This document shows, piece by piece, positions 32,661 through 41,565 of a stretch of 64,000 nucleotides of DNA. The notes beneath the pieces are model-generated. The model searched no databases, had not been told where the DNA came from, and saw only the letters and a program-made list of their open reading frames with translations. Where the stretch lies: the NCBI RefSeq assembly GCF_007829815.1, contig NZ_VIWT01000001.1, positions 4,115,501-4,179,500 on the forward strand, written 5' to 3'. Numbering within the stretch: position 1 is the first letter of the stretch; the number at the start of each line of letters is the position of its first letter. This DNA comes from Kitasatospora viridis. Lineage in GTDB: Bacteria; Actinomycetota; Actinomycetes; Streptomycetales; Streptomycetaceae. A program made the position numbers and the translations under genes.

Positions 32661-35600
32661 TCAACCCCGCGGCGGCAGCGGTGGCCGGCGCAGGTCGGGC
32701 CGCGGGGTGCCGGCCGGCGGGGGAGCCGCCGCCGGGTGCTCGCGCAGCAGCTCCAGCGCCACCCGGACCGCCTCGGCCAGCTCGGTGTTGCGCCCCGCCG
32801 CCCAGTCCGCCGGGCCGCGCAGCACCCGGATGTCCGGCGCCACCCCGTGGTTCTCCACCCCGAAGCCGTAGCCCTCGGTGAACCAGGAGGCGTTGGCCGG
32901 GATCTGGATCTGGGTGCCGTCGCCCAGCACGTGCCGGCCGATCGTGCCGACCACCCCGCCCCAGGTGCGCCGCCCGACCACCGGGCCCAGCCCCAGCAGC
33001 TTCACCGCCAGGATGATCACGTCGCCGTCCGAGCTGGTCGCCTCGTCCGCCAGCGCCACCAGCGGGCCGCGCGGCGCGTGGCTCGGGTAGCGCACCGGGC
33101 GGCGGCCCCGGGTGTGGTCCCAGCCCAGCACCCGTCGGCTGAGCTTCTCCAGCACCAGCTCGGAGACGTTGCCCCCGGCGTTGCCCCGCACGTCCAGCAC
33201 CAGGGCCGGCCGGTCCAGCTCGCGCCGCAGGTCCCGGTTGAACTGGGCCCAGCCCGAGCCGCCCAGGTCGGGGATGTGCAGGTAGCCGCAGAGCCCGTCG
33301 CTGAACTCCCGCACCAGCGCCCGCCGGCGGGCCACCCAGTCCTGGTAGCGCAGTGGGCGCTCGTCGGTCAGCGGGGTCACCGCGACCCGGCGCACCGGGC
33401 CGTCGCCGCGCCGGAAGGCCAGCTCCAGGGTGCTGCCGCCGGCCCCGGCCAGCAGCGGGGCGGGGCCGCGCACCGGGTCCGGCGGCCGGCCGGCCACCGC
33501 CACCAACTCGTCGCCCTCGCGCACCTGGTGGCCGGCCAGCGGGGCCCGGGCCCGCGGGTCGGAGGTCTCGCCGAGCAGCACCCGGCCGAGCAGCCAGCGC
33601 CCGTCCTCGGCGTGCCGGATCGAGGCGCCGAGCAGCCCGATCGGCTGCTGCACCGGCGCCGGGCCCTCGCCGCGCCGGGCCGGCGTGACGTAGGCGTGCG
33701 AGGTGCCCAACTCGCCGAGCAGCTCGCGCAGCAGGTCGGCGAAGTCGTCGGGGGAGGCGATCCGGTCCAGCAGCGGCTCGTACTGGGCGACCAGGGCCGG
33801 CCAGTCCAGGCCGCCCATCCCCTCGTCCCAGAACTGGTCGCGGACCAGCCGGGCAGCCTCGTGGAAGGACTGCCGCCACTCCGGGCCCGGGTACACGGTG
33901 TGGGTGATCCGGCGCAGGTCCACCGGGACCGCCGCGCCGACCAGCGGCAGCAGCTTGAGCAGGCCGGAGGAAAAGGTGGAGACCGCCGAGCCGTCGCCGG
34001 CCACCGCGAAGCCGTCGACCTGCTCCTGCAGCGTCGAGCGGGTGGCGGAGGTCAGGTCGAAGTGCTCCAGCGAGGGGCGGCCCGAGGTGTCCGAGGGGCT
34101 GGCGAAGGTCTGCCCGAGCGCGCCGGAGATCGGCCAGCGCAGCCAGACCAGGCCGCCGCGGACCGCCGCCGGGGTGGAGTACTTGGAGGCGATCACCGGG
34201 AACGGCACCAGCCGGTCACCGATCCCCTCCGGGTCGACCAGCACCGTGCCGTCGCCCGGCGCCGGGTCCGGCTCGTCGCCGACCGGCGCGGCGAACGGTG
34301 ACGGGGTGTCGGCCGCCAGCGGCACCAGGTACGGGCGGCAGCCGAGCGGGAAGGAGAGGTCGCCGGTGTGCACGTCGTGCACCGGGTCGAAGCCGCGCCA
34401 GGAGAGGAAGACCAGGTAGCGGCCGTCCCGGGTGAAGACCGGCTGCTCGTCCTCGAACCGGCCGTCGGTCACGTCCAGCGGCAGCGCCTCGGCCCGGTCC
34501 AGCCGGAGCAGCCGGATCCGGCGCAGCGAGCGGCCGGCCACTGGCTGCGACCAGGCCGCCCAGCGGGAGTCCGGCGAGCAGGCCAGGCCGCGGATCGGGC
34601 CCCAGGCGGACCGGGCCAGTTCGCGCACCGCGCCGTCGCCCGCGTCCACCAGCAGCAGCCGGCCGTCGTCGGAGGCCACCAGCAGGGTGCCGCCGTCCGG
34701 GCTGCTGACCATTTCCAGCACCCGGCCGAGCCGCCCGGCGGCCAGCCGGCGGGCGTCGCCCCGGGCGGCGGAGCCGGGCAGCGGGGCCAGCTCCAGCGCG
34801 TCCTCGCCCTCCGCGTCGGTGACCCAGGCGACCTCGCCGGTGCGGCCCAGCACGGCGGGCAGCCGCGCCCGCACCCCGGGCGTGTCGGCCAGCGCCCGCG
34901 CCGGGCCGTCGCGGTGGGTCAGCCAGTACAGGCTGCCCCGCACGCCGACCACGCCGGTGCGTCCGGTGGCGTCGCAGACCAGGTCGTTGAGGAACCGGGA
35001 GGCGGTCACCTGGTAGGGGCGGCGCCCGGTGCGGGAGCCGCCGAGCGGCACCTCCAGGCGGCGCGGCGCGGGGGAGTCGAGCCGGTCCAGCAGCCAGACG
35101 TCGCCGGCGTGCTGGTAGACCACCCGGCGGCCGTCGGTGCTGGCCTCGCGGGCGTAGAAGGTGTCGTGGTCGGTGTGCCGGCGCAGGTCGGAGCCGTCGA
35201 GGGCGCAGGAGTAGAGGTTGCCGATGCCCTCGTGGTCGGAGAGGAAGGCGACCCGGTCGGCGACCAGCATCGGCGAGGAGAGGTGGCCGGGCAGGTCGGG
35301 CAGCAGCAGTTCGCCGTCCAGCCAGAGCCGGCCGGTGGCGCCGCCCCGGTAGCGCTTCCAGGCGGCCGGCTCGTGCGGGGCGGCGCCGGTGAGCAGCAGG
35401 GTGTGCTCGGCCGTCACCTGGACGTCGCGCACCGGCCCCCAGGGCTCGCGCCGGCCGGGCGCGCCGTTCAGCGGCAGCGCGTGCGCCCAGGTGTAGTGGG
35501 CGAACGGCTCGTGGTAGGAGGTGACGGCCAGCACCTCGCCGTCCGGCAGCCAGCCGCGCACCCGGGTGTCCTGGCTGCCCCAGTAGGTCAGCCGGACCGA

Positions 35601-35840
35601 CGGGCCGCCGGTGCTCGGGGCCGTCCACACCTCGGGATTGAGCGCGGCCCAGGAGGTCCAGGCGACCGTCGCGCCGTCCGGCGAGAGGCGGGGGTGGGAG
35701 ACCCGGGTGCGGTCTGCGCTGAGCCGCCAGGCCCGTCCTGACACACCGTCGGGGGAGAGCGGGGCCAGCCAGACGTCGTCCTCGGCGGTCAGTGCCAGCA
35801 GGTCGCCGCGCAGGTGGGGGAATCGCAGGTAACCACTCAC
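32661..35840 (-). CDS. Tricorn protease (beta-propeller, PDZ, S41 serine protease)
   Basis: 1059 aa, full length. An N-terminal beta-propeller region (about 1-300) and a second (about 310-630) are built of LSPDG-type blades. A helical C1 domain, a PDZ domain (about 770-850) and an S41-type catalytic domain follow. Active-site features are present: His in GTSHAYV, the Ser in DEATSSDGD (936-937), and Glu996 in GVENHGV. Tricorn forms large cytosolic complexes that degrade peptides downstream of the proteasome. The start is GTG 35840 with AAGGA upstream. It is convergent with the MT0933-like gene. Confidence 0.92.
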   Translation of the reverse strand: MSGYLRFPHLRGDLLALTAEDDVWLAPLSPDGVSGRAWRLSADRTRVSHPRLSPDGATVAWTSWAALNPEVWTAPSTGGPSVRLTYWGSQDTRVRGWLPDGEVLAVTSYHEPFAHYTWAHALPLNGAPGRREPWGPVRDVQVTAEHTLLLTGAAPHEPAAWKRYRGGATGRLWLDGELLLPDLPGHLSSPMLVADRVAFLSDHEGIGNLYSCALDGSDLRRHTDHDTFYAREASTDGRRVVYQHAGDVWLLDRLDSPAPRRLEVPLGGSRTGRRPYQVTASRFLNDLVCDATGRTGVVGVRGSLYWLTHRDGPARALADTPGVRARLPAVLGRTGEVAWVTDAEGEDALELAPLPGSAARGDARRLAAGRLGRVLEMVSSPDGGTLLVASDDGRLLLVDAGDGAVRELARSAWGPIRGLACSPDSRWAAWSQPVAGRSLRRIRLLRLDRAEALPLDVTDGRFEDEQPVFTRDGRYLVFLSWRGFDPVHDVHTGDLSFPLGCRPYLVPLAADTPSPFAAPVGDEPDPAPGDGTVLVDPEGIGDRLVPFPVIASKYSTPAAVRGGLVWLRWPISGALGQTFASPSDTSGRPSLEHFDLTSATRSTLQEQVDGFAVAGDGSAVSTFSSGLLKLLPLVGAAVPVDLRRITHTVYPGPEWRQSFHEAARLVRDQFWDEGMGGLDWPALVAQYEPLLDRIASPDDFADLLRELLGELGTSHAYVTPARRGEGPAPVQQPIGLLGASIRHAEDGRWLLGRVLLGETSDPRARAPLAGHQVREGDELVAVAGRPPDPVRGPAPLLAGAGGSTLELAFRRGDGPVRRVAVTPLTDERPLRYQDWVARRRALVREFSDGLCGYLHIPDLGGSGWAQFNRDLRRELDRPALVLDVRGNAGGNVSELVLEKLSRRVLGWDHTRGRRPVRYPSHAPRGPLVALADEATSSDGDVIILAVKLLGLGPVVGRRTWGGVVGTIGRHVLGDGTQIQIPANASWFTEGYGFGVENHGVAPDIRVLRGPADWAAGRNTELAEAVRVALELLREHPAAAPPPAGTPRPDLRRPPLPPRG

Positions 35841-35885
35841 AGGCCCATCCTTTGGTGCGCCCCGGGACCCGGCAAACGGAGCGGC

Positions 35886-36329
35886 TCAGGCCGGGCGCTC
35901 GCAGCCGGCCGGCCAGATCTCGTGCACCCAGAGGCCGGCCCGGCGGGTCAGCGCGGCGATCCGGGCGGGTTCGCCGTCCGACCCGCCGTCCCAGACCGCG
36001 ACCAGTTCGTCGATCATGCCGACCAGGGCCCGCCCGAGGTCGTCGCCGAGGCCTCCGCGTTCGGCCGGGGCGAGCCGGTGCACCGCCGTGGCCCCGCGGG
36101 CCAGCTCGGTGTCCGGCAGTGGGCCGGCCGAGGCGGGCAGCACCACTTCGACCTTGCCGCCGTGCTCCCGGACCGCCTCGGCGAACCAGGTCTCCGGGCC
36201 CGGGCGCAGCGCGGTCACCCCGACCAGCTCGTAGGGGCCGTAGGTGGTGATCAGCCGCCACAGTTCGCCGCGGACCAGCAGCTCGGTGACGTCCGACAGC
36301 CCCTGGTACCCGGTGATTCCGACTCGCAT
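35886..36329 (-). CDS. SLOG/YpsA-like Rossmann protein, hypothetical
   Basis: 147 aa. It begins MRVGITGYQGLSD with a glycine-rich nucleotide-binding strand, and later IDELVAVWDGGSDGEPARIA, both reminiscent of the YpsA/DprA-like SLOG superfamily that binds nucleotide-derived ligands. Function unknown. ATG 36329 has GGAGGG 8 nt upstream; the gene lies 45 bp before the tricorn start on the same strand and may be co-transcribed. Confidence 0.65.
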   Translation of the reverse strand: MRVGITGYQGLSDVTELLVRGELWRLITTYGPYELVGVTALRPGPETWFAEAVREHGGKVEVVLPASAGPLPDTELARGATAVHRLAPAERGGLGDDLGRALVGMIDELVAVWDGGSDGEPARIAALTRRAGLWVHEIWPAGCERPA

Positions 36330-36403
36330 CTCGTAGCCCTCCGTTCAGGGCCGTGCCGCCGGCCAGGATAGCGGCCGCGGTCGGCGTGGTGCGACGGGAA
36401 ACG

Positions 36404-36441
36404 CCTGAGGGGCTCCTCGCTGCTGCGAGGAGCCCCTCAGG
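36404..36441 (-). terminator. Terminator of tRNA-Lys copy 3
   Basis: Perfect 17-bp stem (36404-36420 with 36425-36441) and TGCT loop, 7 nt past the tRNA. Identical to the copy 4 terminator. Confidence 0.88.
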
Positions 36442-36448
36442 GTGTCTG

Positions 36449-36522
36449 TGCGCCGCCAGGGACTCGAACCCCGGACCCGCTGATTAAGAGTCAGCTGCTC
36501 TAACCAACTGAGCTAGCGGCGC
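36449..36522 (-). tRNA. tRNA-Lys (anticodon CTT), copy 3 of 4
   Basis: 74-nt cloverleaf identical to the other copies, between the YpsA-like gene and the divergent antiporter gene. The tRNA, its 3' flank and terminator are the same as at copy 4, which points to a duplicated cassette. Confidence 0.97.
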
Positions 36523-36537
36523 CTGCTGACACCGAGA

Positions 36538-36567
36538 ACAGTACCTGGTCGGGGCCGGAATCACCGA
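36538..36567 (-). promoter_or_regulatory. Promoter of tRNA-Lys copy 3
   Basis: Minus-strand -10 TACTGT (36538-36543), and -35 TCGGTG (36562-36567) at 18 bp or TTCGGT at 19 bp. Confidence 0.55.
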
Positions 36568-36671
36568 ATCGGGGCCGGTGACGCGGGTGGTGCGGCGTGG
36601 TGGACCGAAGTGTTGGTTTGTCATATCTACACTCGTTCTGTCCGTTCGAGTGGGGTGGAGGGTGCGAACCG

Positions 36672-38252
36672 GTGGGCCAGCTGTCGTTGCTCTTCCTGGT
36701 GCTGCTCGCCTCGGTGGTGACCGTGCCGTTGGCCCGCAAGTCCGGCATCCCGCAGCCGGTGCTGATGACCGTGCTCGGGCTGCTGATGGCGATCGAGCCG
36801 CAGATCCCGAACGTCGCGGTGGAGCCCGAGCTGATCCTGCCGCTGGTGCTGCCGCCGCTGATCTTCGCGGTCGCCCGGCGGGCCTCGCTGGCCTACTTCC
36901 GGGCCAACGTCACCTCCATCCTGCTGCTCGCGGTCGGCCTGGTGGTGGTCACCACCACCGCCGTGGCCGGCACCTTCCACGCCCTGCTGCCGGCCCTGCC
37001 GACCGCCGCCGCGGTGGCGCTGGGCGCCCTGGTCTCGCCGCCCGACCCGGTGGCCGCGGTCGCGGTGGCCGGCAGCGTCGGGCTGCCCCGGCGGCTGGTC
37101 GCGGTGCTGGAGAGCGAGGGGCTGTTCAACGACGTCACGGCGATCGTCATCTACTCGCTGGCCGTCTCGGCCGTGGTGGACGGCGACTTCTCGGTGCCGC
37201 ACGCGCTGTTGAGGTTCGTGCTCTCCGCGGTGATCGCGGTGGCGGTCGGCGGGGCGCTCGGCTGGCTCAGCACCAAGATCTCCGGGCTGCTCGACGACCC
37301 CACCCTGCAGGTCGCGCTCAACCTGCTGGTGCCGTTCGCCGCCTACACGCTGGCCGAGGAGGCCGAGGGCTCCGGGGTGCTGGCCGTGGTGGTGGTCGGG
37401 CTCTACCTGGCGGACCGGGCCGCCGACGCCGACGACGTGGCCTACCGGCTGGTCGGCACCGCCTTCTGGGACATCGTGGAGACCCTGATCACCGGCGTCG
37501 CCTTCGGCCTGATCGGGCTGGAGCTGGCCACCGTGCTCAAGGACGTCGGCACCGGCTGGCACGCCATGCTGGGCGACGCGGTCACCGTGATCGCCGTGGT
37601 GGTCGGGGTCCGGCTGCTCTGGCTGCTGCCCGCCGCCTGGGTCTCCAAGCGGATCACCCACGGCGAGGAGGACGTGCCGCTCAGCTGGCAGGAGACGGTG
37701 GTGCTCTGGTGGTCCGGGATGCGCGGGGTGGCCACCGTGGCGCTGGCCCTGGCCATCCCGCTCACCACCCACGGCGGGCACCCGTTCCCCGGGCGCAGCC
37801 GGATCGTCTTCATCGCCTTCTGCGTGGTGCTCTTCACCCTGCTGGTGCAGGGGCTGACGCTGCCTTGGCTGGTCAAGCGGCTCGGCATCGACCCGCACCT
37901 GGACCGGCGCGAGCAGCAGGAGCGGATGCTCTGGTGGCGGGCGGCCAGGGCCGCGCTGGTGCGGCTCGGGGAGCTGGAGCAGGAGGACCGGCTGCCGGTG
38001 GAAATCGTGGAGAAGCTGAGGGAACGCCAGCATGACCGGCTGGCGCGGCTGTGCCCCGAGCAGTACGAGGAGGAGGAGGCCGAAGAGGCCCGCCAGCGGG
38101 TCGGCAACCTGCGCCGACTCCGGTTGACGGAGCAGGAGTTGCTGGCGGCCTCGCGCCGCGAGATGGTGCAGGCGCGCAGCGAGCCGGGGGCCGATCCGGA
38201 GCTGGTGGACCAGGTGCTGCGCGGTCTGGACCTGCGCTCCGAGCGGAAGTGA
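36672..38252 (+). CDS. Na+/H+ antiporter, CPA1 family
   Basis: 526 aa. About twelve helices with the CPA1 ion-site motifs: SPPDPVAAVAVAG and the ESEGLFNDVTA helix whose Asn-Asp pair is typical, plus SGMRGVATVALALAIPL late in the membrane domain. It exchanges Na+ (or K+) for protons and contributes to pH and salt tolerance. The cytoplasmic C-terminal tail (about 430-526) is charged and helical. The start is GTG 36672, with GGAGG at 36657-36661. Confidence 0.9.
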   Translation: MGQLSLLFLVLLASVVTVPLARKSGIPQPVLMTVLGLLMAIEPQIPNVAVEPELILPLVLPPLIFAVARRASLAYFRANVTSILLLAVGLVVVTTTAVAGTFHALLPALPTAAAVALGALVSPPDPVAAVAVAGSVGLPRRLVAVLESEGLFNDVTAIVIYSLAVSAVVDGDFSVPHALLRFVLSAVIAVAVGGALGWLSTKISGLLDDPTLQVALNLLVPFAAYTLAEEAEGSGVLAVVVVGLYLADRAADADDVAYRLVGTAFWDIVETLITGVAFGLIGLELATVLKDVGTGWHAMLGDAVTVIAVVVGVRLLWLLPAAWVSKRITHGEEDVPLSWQETVVLWWSGMRGVATVALALAIPLTTHGGHPFPGRSRIVFIAFCVVLFTLLVQGLTLPWLVKRLGIDPHLDRREQQERMLWWRAARAALVRLGELEQEDRLPVEIVEKLRERQHDRLARLCPEQYEEEEAEEARQRVGNLRRLRLTEQELLAASRREMVQARSEPGADPELVDQVLRGLDLRSERK

Positions 38253-38404
38253 CGGCGCCCCGTCAGCTGCCGCTGGCACCGCGGGTGCTGACAGTTCCGT
38301 AGGCTTGGCGCGGTCGAGCCGCCAAGCAGCACGTCGGCGCTGACCGGACCCGTCCCTCCGGGCCCGAAGCACCGCTTCCCAGACCGAACCACGAGGAGAG
38401 ACCG

Positions 38405-40066
38405 ATGCCCCAGTCCCCCGCCGGCGGACGGATCCCCCTGGACCGCACTCCGCAGTGGGCCGCACTCGGCAAGCACCGGGCGGAGCTCGGTGACACCCAC
38501 CTGCGCGAGCTGTTCGCCCAGGACCCGCAGCGCGGCAGCCGCTACACGCTCCAGGTCGGGGACCTGTACCTGGACTACTCCAAGCACCTGGTGACCGACC
38601 GGACCCTGGAGCTGCTCCGGGACCTGGCCGAGGCGGCCGACGTGGCCGGCCTGCGGGACGCGATGTTCCGCGGCGAGAAGATCAACGTGACCGAGGACCG
38701 CGCCGTGCTGCACACCGCGCTGCGCGCGCCGCGGGGCGCGGTGATCGAGGTGGACGGCGTCAACGTGGTCCCCGAGGTGCACGCCGTGCTGGACAAGATG
38801 GCCGGCTTCGCCGGCCGGGTGCGCAGCGGCGCCTGGACCGGCCACACCGGCAAGCGGATCCGCAACGTCGTCAACATCGGCATCGGCGGCTCGGACCTGG
38901 GTCCGGCGATGGCCTACGAGGCGCTGCGCTCCTTCGCCCAGCGCGACCTGAACCTGTTCTTCGTCTCCAACGTGGACGGCGCCGACCTGCACGAGGCGGT
39001 CCGCGGCCTGGACGCGGCCGAGACGCTGTTCATCGTCGCCTCGAAGACCTTCACCACGATCGAGACGGTCACCAACGCCACCTCGGCCCGCAGCTGGCTG
39101 CTGGAGCAGCTGGGCGCCGGCCAGGAGGCGGTGGCGAAGCACTTCGTGGCGCTGTCCACCAACGCCCGGGGCGTGGCCGACTTCGGCATCGACGTCGAGA
39201 ACATGTTCGAGTTCTGGGACTGGGTCGGCGGCCGCTACTCCTACGACTCGGCGATCGGCCTCTCGCTGATGATCGCGATCGGCCCGGCGCAGTTCCAGGA
39301 GATGCTGGACGGCTTCCGGTTGGTGGACGAGCACTTCCGCACCGCCCCGCTCGCCGAGAACGTGCCGTTCCTGCTCGGCCTGCTGGGCCTGTGGTACGGC
39401 CAGTTCTTCGACGCCCAGTCGCACGCGGTGCTGCCCTACTCGCACTACCTCTCCAAGTTCACCGCCTACCTGCAGCAGCTGGACATGGAGTCCAACGGCA
39501 AGTCGGTGCAGCGCGACGGCGAGCCGGTCAACTGGACCACCGGCCCGGTGGTCTGGGGCACCCCGGGCACCAACGGCCAGCACGCCTACTACCAGCTGCT
39601 GCACCAGGGCACCAAGGTGATCCCGGCCGACCTGATCGGCTTCGCCCGCCCGGTCGCCGACCTGGCCCCGGGCCTGGTCGCCCAGCACGACCTGCTGATG
39701 GCCAACTTCTTCGCCCAGGCGCAGGCCTTCGCCTTCGGCAAGACCGAGGAGGAGGTCCGGGCCGAGGGCACGCCCGAGTTCCAGGTGCCGCACCGCACCT
39801 TCAAGGGCAACCACCCGACCAGCGTGCTGCTGGCCGACGAGCTCACCCCGTCGGTGCTCGGCCAGCTGGTCGCGCTCTACGAGCACAAGGTGTTCGTGCA
39901 GGGCGCGATCTGGAACATCGACTCCTTCGACCAGTGGGGCGTCGAGCTCGGCAAGGTGCTGGCCAGGAAGATCGAGCCGGTGCTGCTGACCGGTGAGGGC
40001 GGTGGGCAGCTGGACAGCTCCAGCGCCGCCCTGGTCGCCAAGTACCGCGAGCTGCGCGGCCGCTGA
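38405..40066 (+). CDS. pgi: Glucose-6-phosphate isomerase
   Basis: 553 aa, the usual length. Family signatures are intact: GIGGSDLGPAMAYEAL (sugar-phosphate site), SKTFTTIET, and NGQHAYYQLLHQGT around the catalytic histidine region. It interconverts glucose-6-phosphate and fructose-6-phosphate in glycolysis and gluconeogenesis, in the cytosol. ATG 38405 follows GAGGAGAG. A monocistronic unit with its own terminator (40076-40113); no pentose-phosphate genes are adjacent. Confidence 0.97.
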   Translation: MPQSPAGGRIPLDRTPQWAALGKHRAELGDTHLRELFAQDPQRGSRYTLQVGDLYLDYSKHLVTDRTLELLRDLAEAADVAGLRDAMFRGEKINVTEDRAVLHTALRAPRGAVIEVDGVNVVPEVHAVLDKMAGFAGRVRSGAWTGHTGKRIRNVVNIGIGGSDLGPAMAYEALRSFAQRDLNLFFVSNVDGADLHEAVRGLDAAETLFIVASKTFTTIETVTNATSARSWLLEQLGAGQEAVAKHFVALSTNARGVADFGIDVENMFEFWDWVGGRYSYDSAIGLSLMIAIGPAQFQEMLDGFRLVDEHFRTAPLAENVPFLLGLLGLWYGQFFDAQSHAVLPYSHYLSKFTAYLQQLDMESNGKSVQRDGEPVNWTTGPVVWGTPGTNGQHAYYQLLHQGTKVIPADLIGFARPVADLAPGLVAQHDLLMANFFAQAQAFAFGKTEEEVRAEGTPEFQVPHRTFKGNHPTSVLLADELTPSVLGQLVALYEHKVFVQGAIWNIDSFDQWGVELGKVLARKIEPVLLTGEGGGQLDSSSAALVAKYRELRGR

Positions 40067-40075
40067 CGGACCACC

Positions 40076-40113
40076 GCCCCGCCGCCCGGCGCCGTGTGCC
40101 CGGGCGGCGGGGC
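40076..40113 (+). terminator. Terminator of pgi
   Basis: Perfect 14-bp stem (40076-40089 with 40100-40113) and 10-nt loop, 9 bp past the stop. Confidence 0.85.
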
Positions 40114-40157
40114 ACCCTGACGGCACGTGAGGGACGGCGGGTGAGGTGCGGGAAACG

Positions 40158-40195
40158 CCTGAGGGGCTCCTCGCTGCTGCGAGGAGCCCCTCAGG
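40158..40195 (-). terminator. Terminator of tRNA-Lys copy 4
   Basis: Same 17-bp stem and TGCT loop as copy 3 (40158-40174 with 40179-40195), 7 nt past the tRNA 3' end. Confidence 0.88.
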
Positions 40196-40202
40196 GTGTC
40201 TG

Positions 40203-40276
40203 TGCGCCGCCAGGGACTCGAACCCCGGACCCGCTGATTAAGAGTCAGCTGCTCTAACCAACTGAGCTAGCGGCGC
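40203..40276 (-). tRNA. tRNA-Lys (anticodon CTT), copy 4 of 4
   Basis: 74-nt cloverleaf identical to copies 1-3, between pgi and the primase-polymerase-like gene. Flank and terminator sequence match copy 3. Confidence 0.97.
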
Positions 40277-40291
40277 CTGCTGACACGGAAG

Positions 40292-40321
40292 ACTCTAGCA
40301 GCGGCCCCGGGCGGAGCCCAA
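40292..40321 (-). promoter_or_regulatory. Promoter of tRNA-Lys copy 4
   Basis: Minus-strand TTGGGC (40316-40321) and TAGAGT (40292-40297) with an 18-bp spacer. Confidence 0.6.
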
Positions 40322-40332
40322 ATCGATAAACC

Positions 40333-40926
40333 TCAGGCGGGGGAGAGCGGCAGCAGCTGGGCCGGGCGGGCGACCAGGGGCTCCCGGGTGCGGGAGGGCT
40401 CGGGGAGCGACGCCGGGCCGCCGCGGGCCGCCCGGACGCAGGCCCAGAGCACCACGCCCGGCCCGGGCAGCCAGGGTTCGCGGCCGTCGGGCGCGACGAT
40501 CCACCGGCTGTCCGGCGTGCCGGCCGCGGGCGTGCCGGCCGCCCGGCGCACCGGCGGCACGGTCACCGCGTCGCCCAGGCCGTGGCAGAGCAGCGGCGGC
40601 ACGTCCCGGGCCCACTCCTCCCAGGCCAGCAGGGTGCGCAGCCGGTGCGCGGCGCCGGGCTGGACGAAGAGCAGGGTGCGGCCCCGGTAGCCGGCCACCG
40701 GGCCGCACCCCGGGCCGGAGGCCCACAGCTCGTCCAGCACCCGGCGGCCGAACAGCCCCGGCATGCTGATCACGTCGAAGGCGCGCCCGCAGGGCAGCAC
40801 CGCCGGGGCCCAGGGGCGCGCCTCCCAGAGCGCCCGCATGCTCCCGGGGTACTCACTGGCCGAGGCGAGCCAGGCCTCGCCCGCCTCGGTGAGGCAGGCC
40901 ACGGATTGGTAGGTCCAGGTGTCCAC
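40333..40926 (-). CDS. Primase/polymerase-N-terminal-like hypothetical protein
   Basis: 197 aa. The core AVLPCGRAFDVISMPGLFGR, a later GRTLLFVQPGAAHRL and DSRWIVAPDGREPW are the pattern seen in small streptomycete proteins annotated as bifunctional DNA primase/polymerase N-terminal-like. No catalytic acid pair could be placed with confidence, so activity is doubtful. The 48418 gene appears to be a distant paralogue. The start is GTG 40926. It lies on the same strand as, but 100 bp or more away from, the 114-aa gene and nuclease/helicase operon to the right. Confidence 0.55.
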   Translation of the reverse strand: MDTWTYQSVACLTEAGEAWLASASEYPGSMRALWEARPWAPAVLPCGRAFDVISMPGLFGRRVLDELWASGPGCGPVAGYRGRTLLFVQPGAAHRLRTLLAWEEWARDVPPLLCHGLGDAVTVPPVRRAAGTPAAGTPDSRWIVAPDGREPWLPGPGVVLWACVRAARGGPASLPEPSRTREPLVARPAQLLPLSPA

Positions 40927-41049
40927 GAGCAGCAGGGTGCTCCCGGTGGCGGACCGGGTGCAGCGAAAATCCGATTCGTCGGACAGCGGGGTGCCGCGCG
41001 GCGTAGGGTTTCCCGCCGCATATGCCAGCGGCGCGCGACTGCCGCCGCG

Positions 41050-41394
41050 CTACTCGCTGGGCCGGCGCTGTTGCAGCAGGCCACGGCCGTGCTCGACCAT
41101 CCGGACCGCGTAGTCGGCGGTCCAGTCGGCGCGGGCGGCGACCTCGGTGGGGGAGAGCGCGTCGAACCGGCGCGGGTCGGCCAGCTGGGCCGCCGCGATC
41201 GCCTGGTAGTCGGTCGCCCGCTCGGCCGCGACCCGGAAGGCCAGGGCCAACTCGGTCGAGCGCCGCAGCAGTTCCGCGGGGTCCTCGATGCTCTCCAACT
41301 GGAAGAAGCGCTCCGGCTCGGCCGCCAGCGTCTCCGGCTCGAAGAGCAGCGGGGCGGGACGGAGCTTGCGGGGCGGATCTTGATGGTCAGGCAT
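41050..41394 (-). CDS. Conserved-looking hypothetical protein
   Basis: 114 aa, mostly helical and acidic, no membrane segment. Not recognised. ATG 41394 has GAAGG about 9 nt upstream. It lies 171 bp past the helicase stop on the same strand and could belong to its transcript. Confidence 0.55.
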   Translation of the reverse strand: MPDHQDPPRKLRPAPLLFEPETLAAEPERFFQLESIEDPAELLRRSTELALAFRVAAERATDYQAIAAAQLADPRRFDALSPTEVAARADWTADYAVRMVEHGRGLLQQRRPSE

Positions 41395-41565
41395 GGGCGG
41401 GCACCTTCGGGACGGGAGGGACGGTTGACCGGACGAGCTGGCCGCCGTCCATTGTCGCTCCTGGCCCGCCCACGCGGAACGGTGCTCGGTCCGGCGCTCT
41501 GCGGCCCCGCACGCCCCTCGGCGCACCGTGCGGTCGGGTCGACCGCGGACCGGTGGCCGGCCGGC

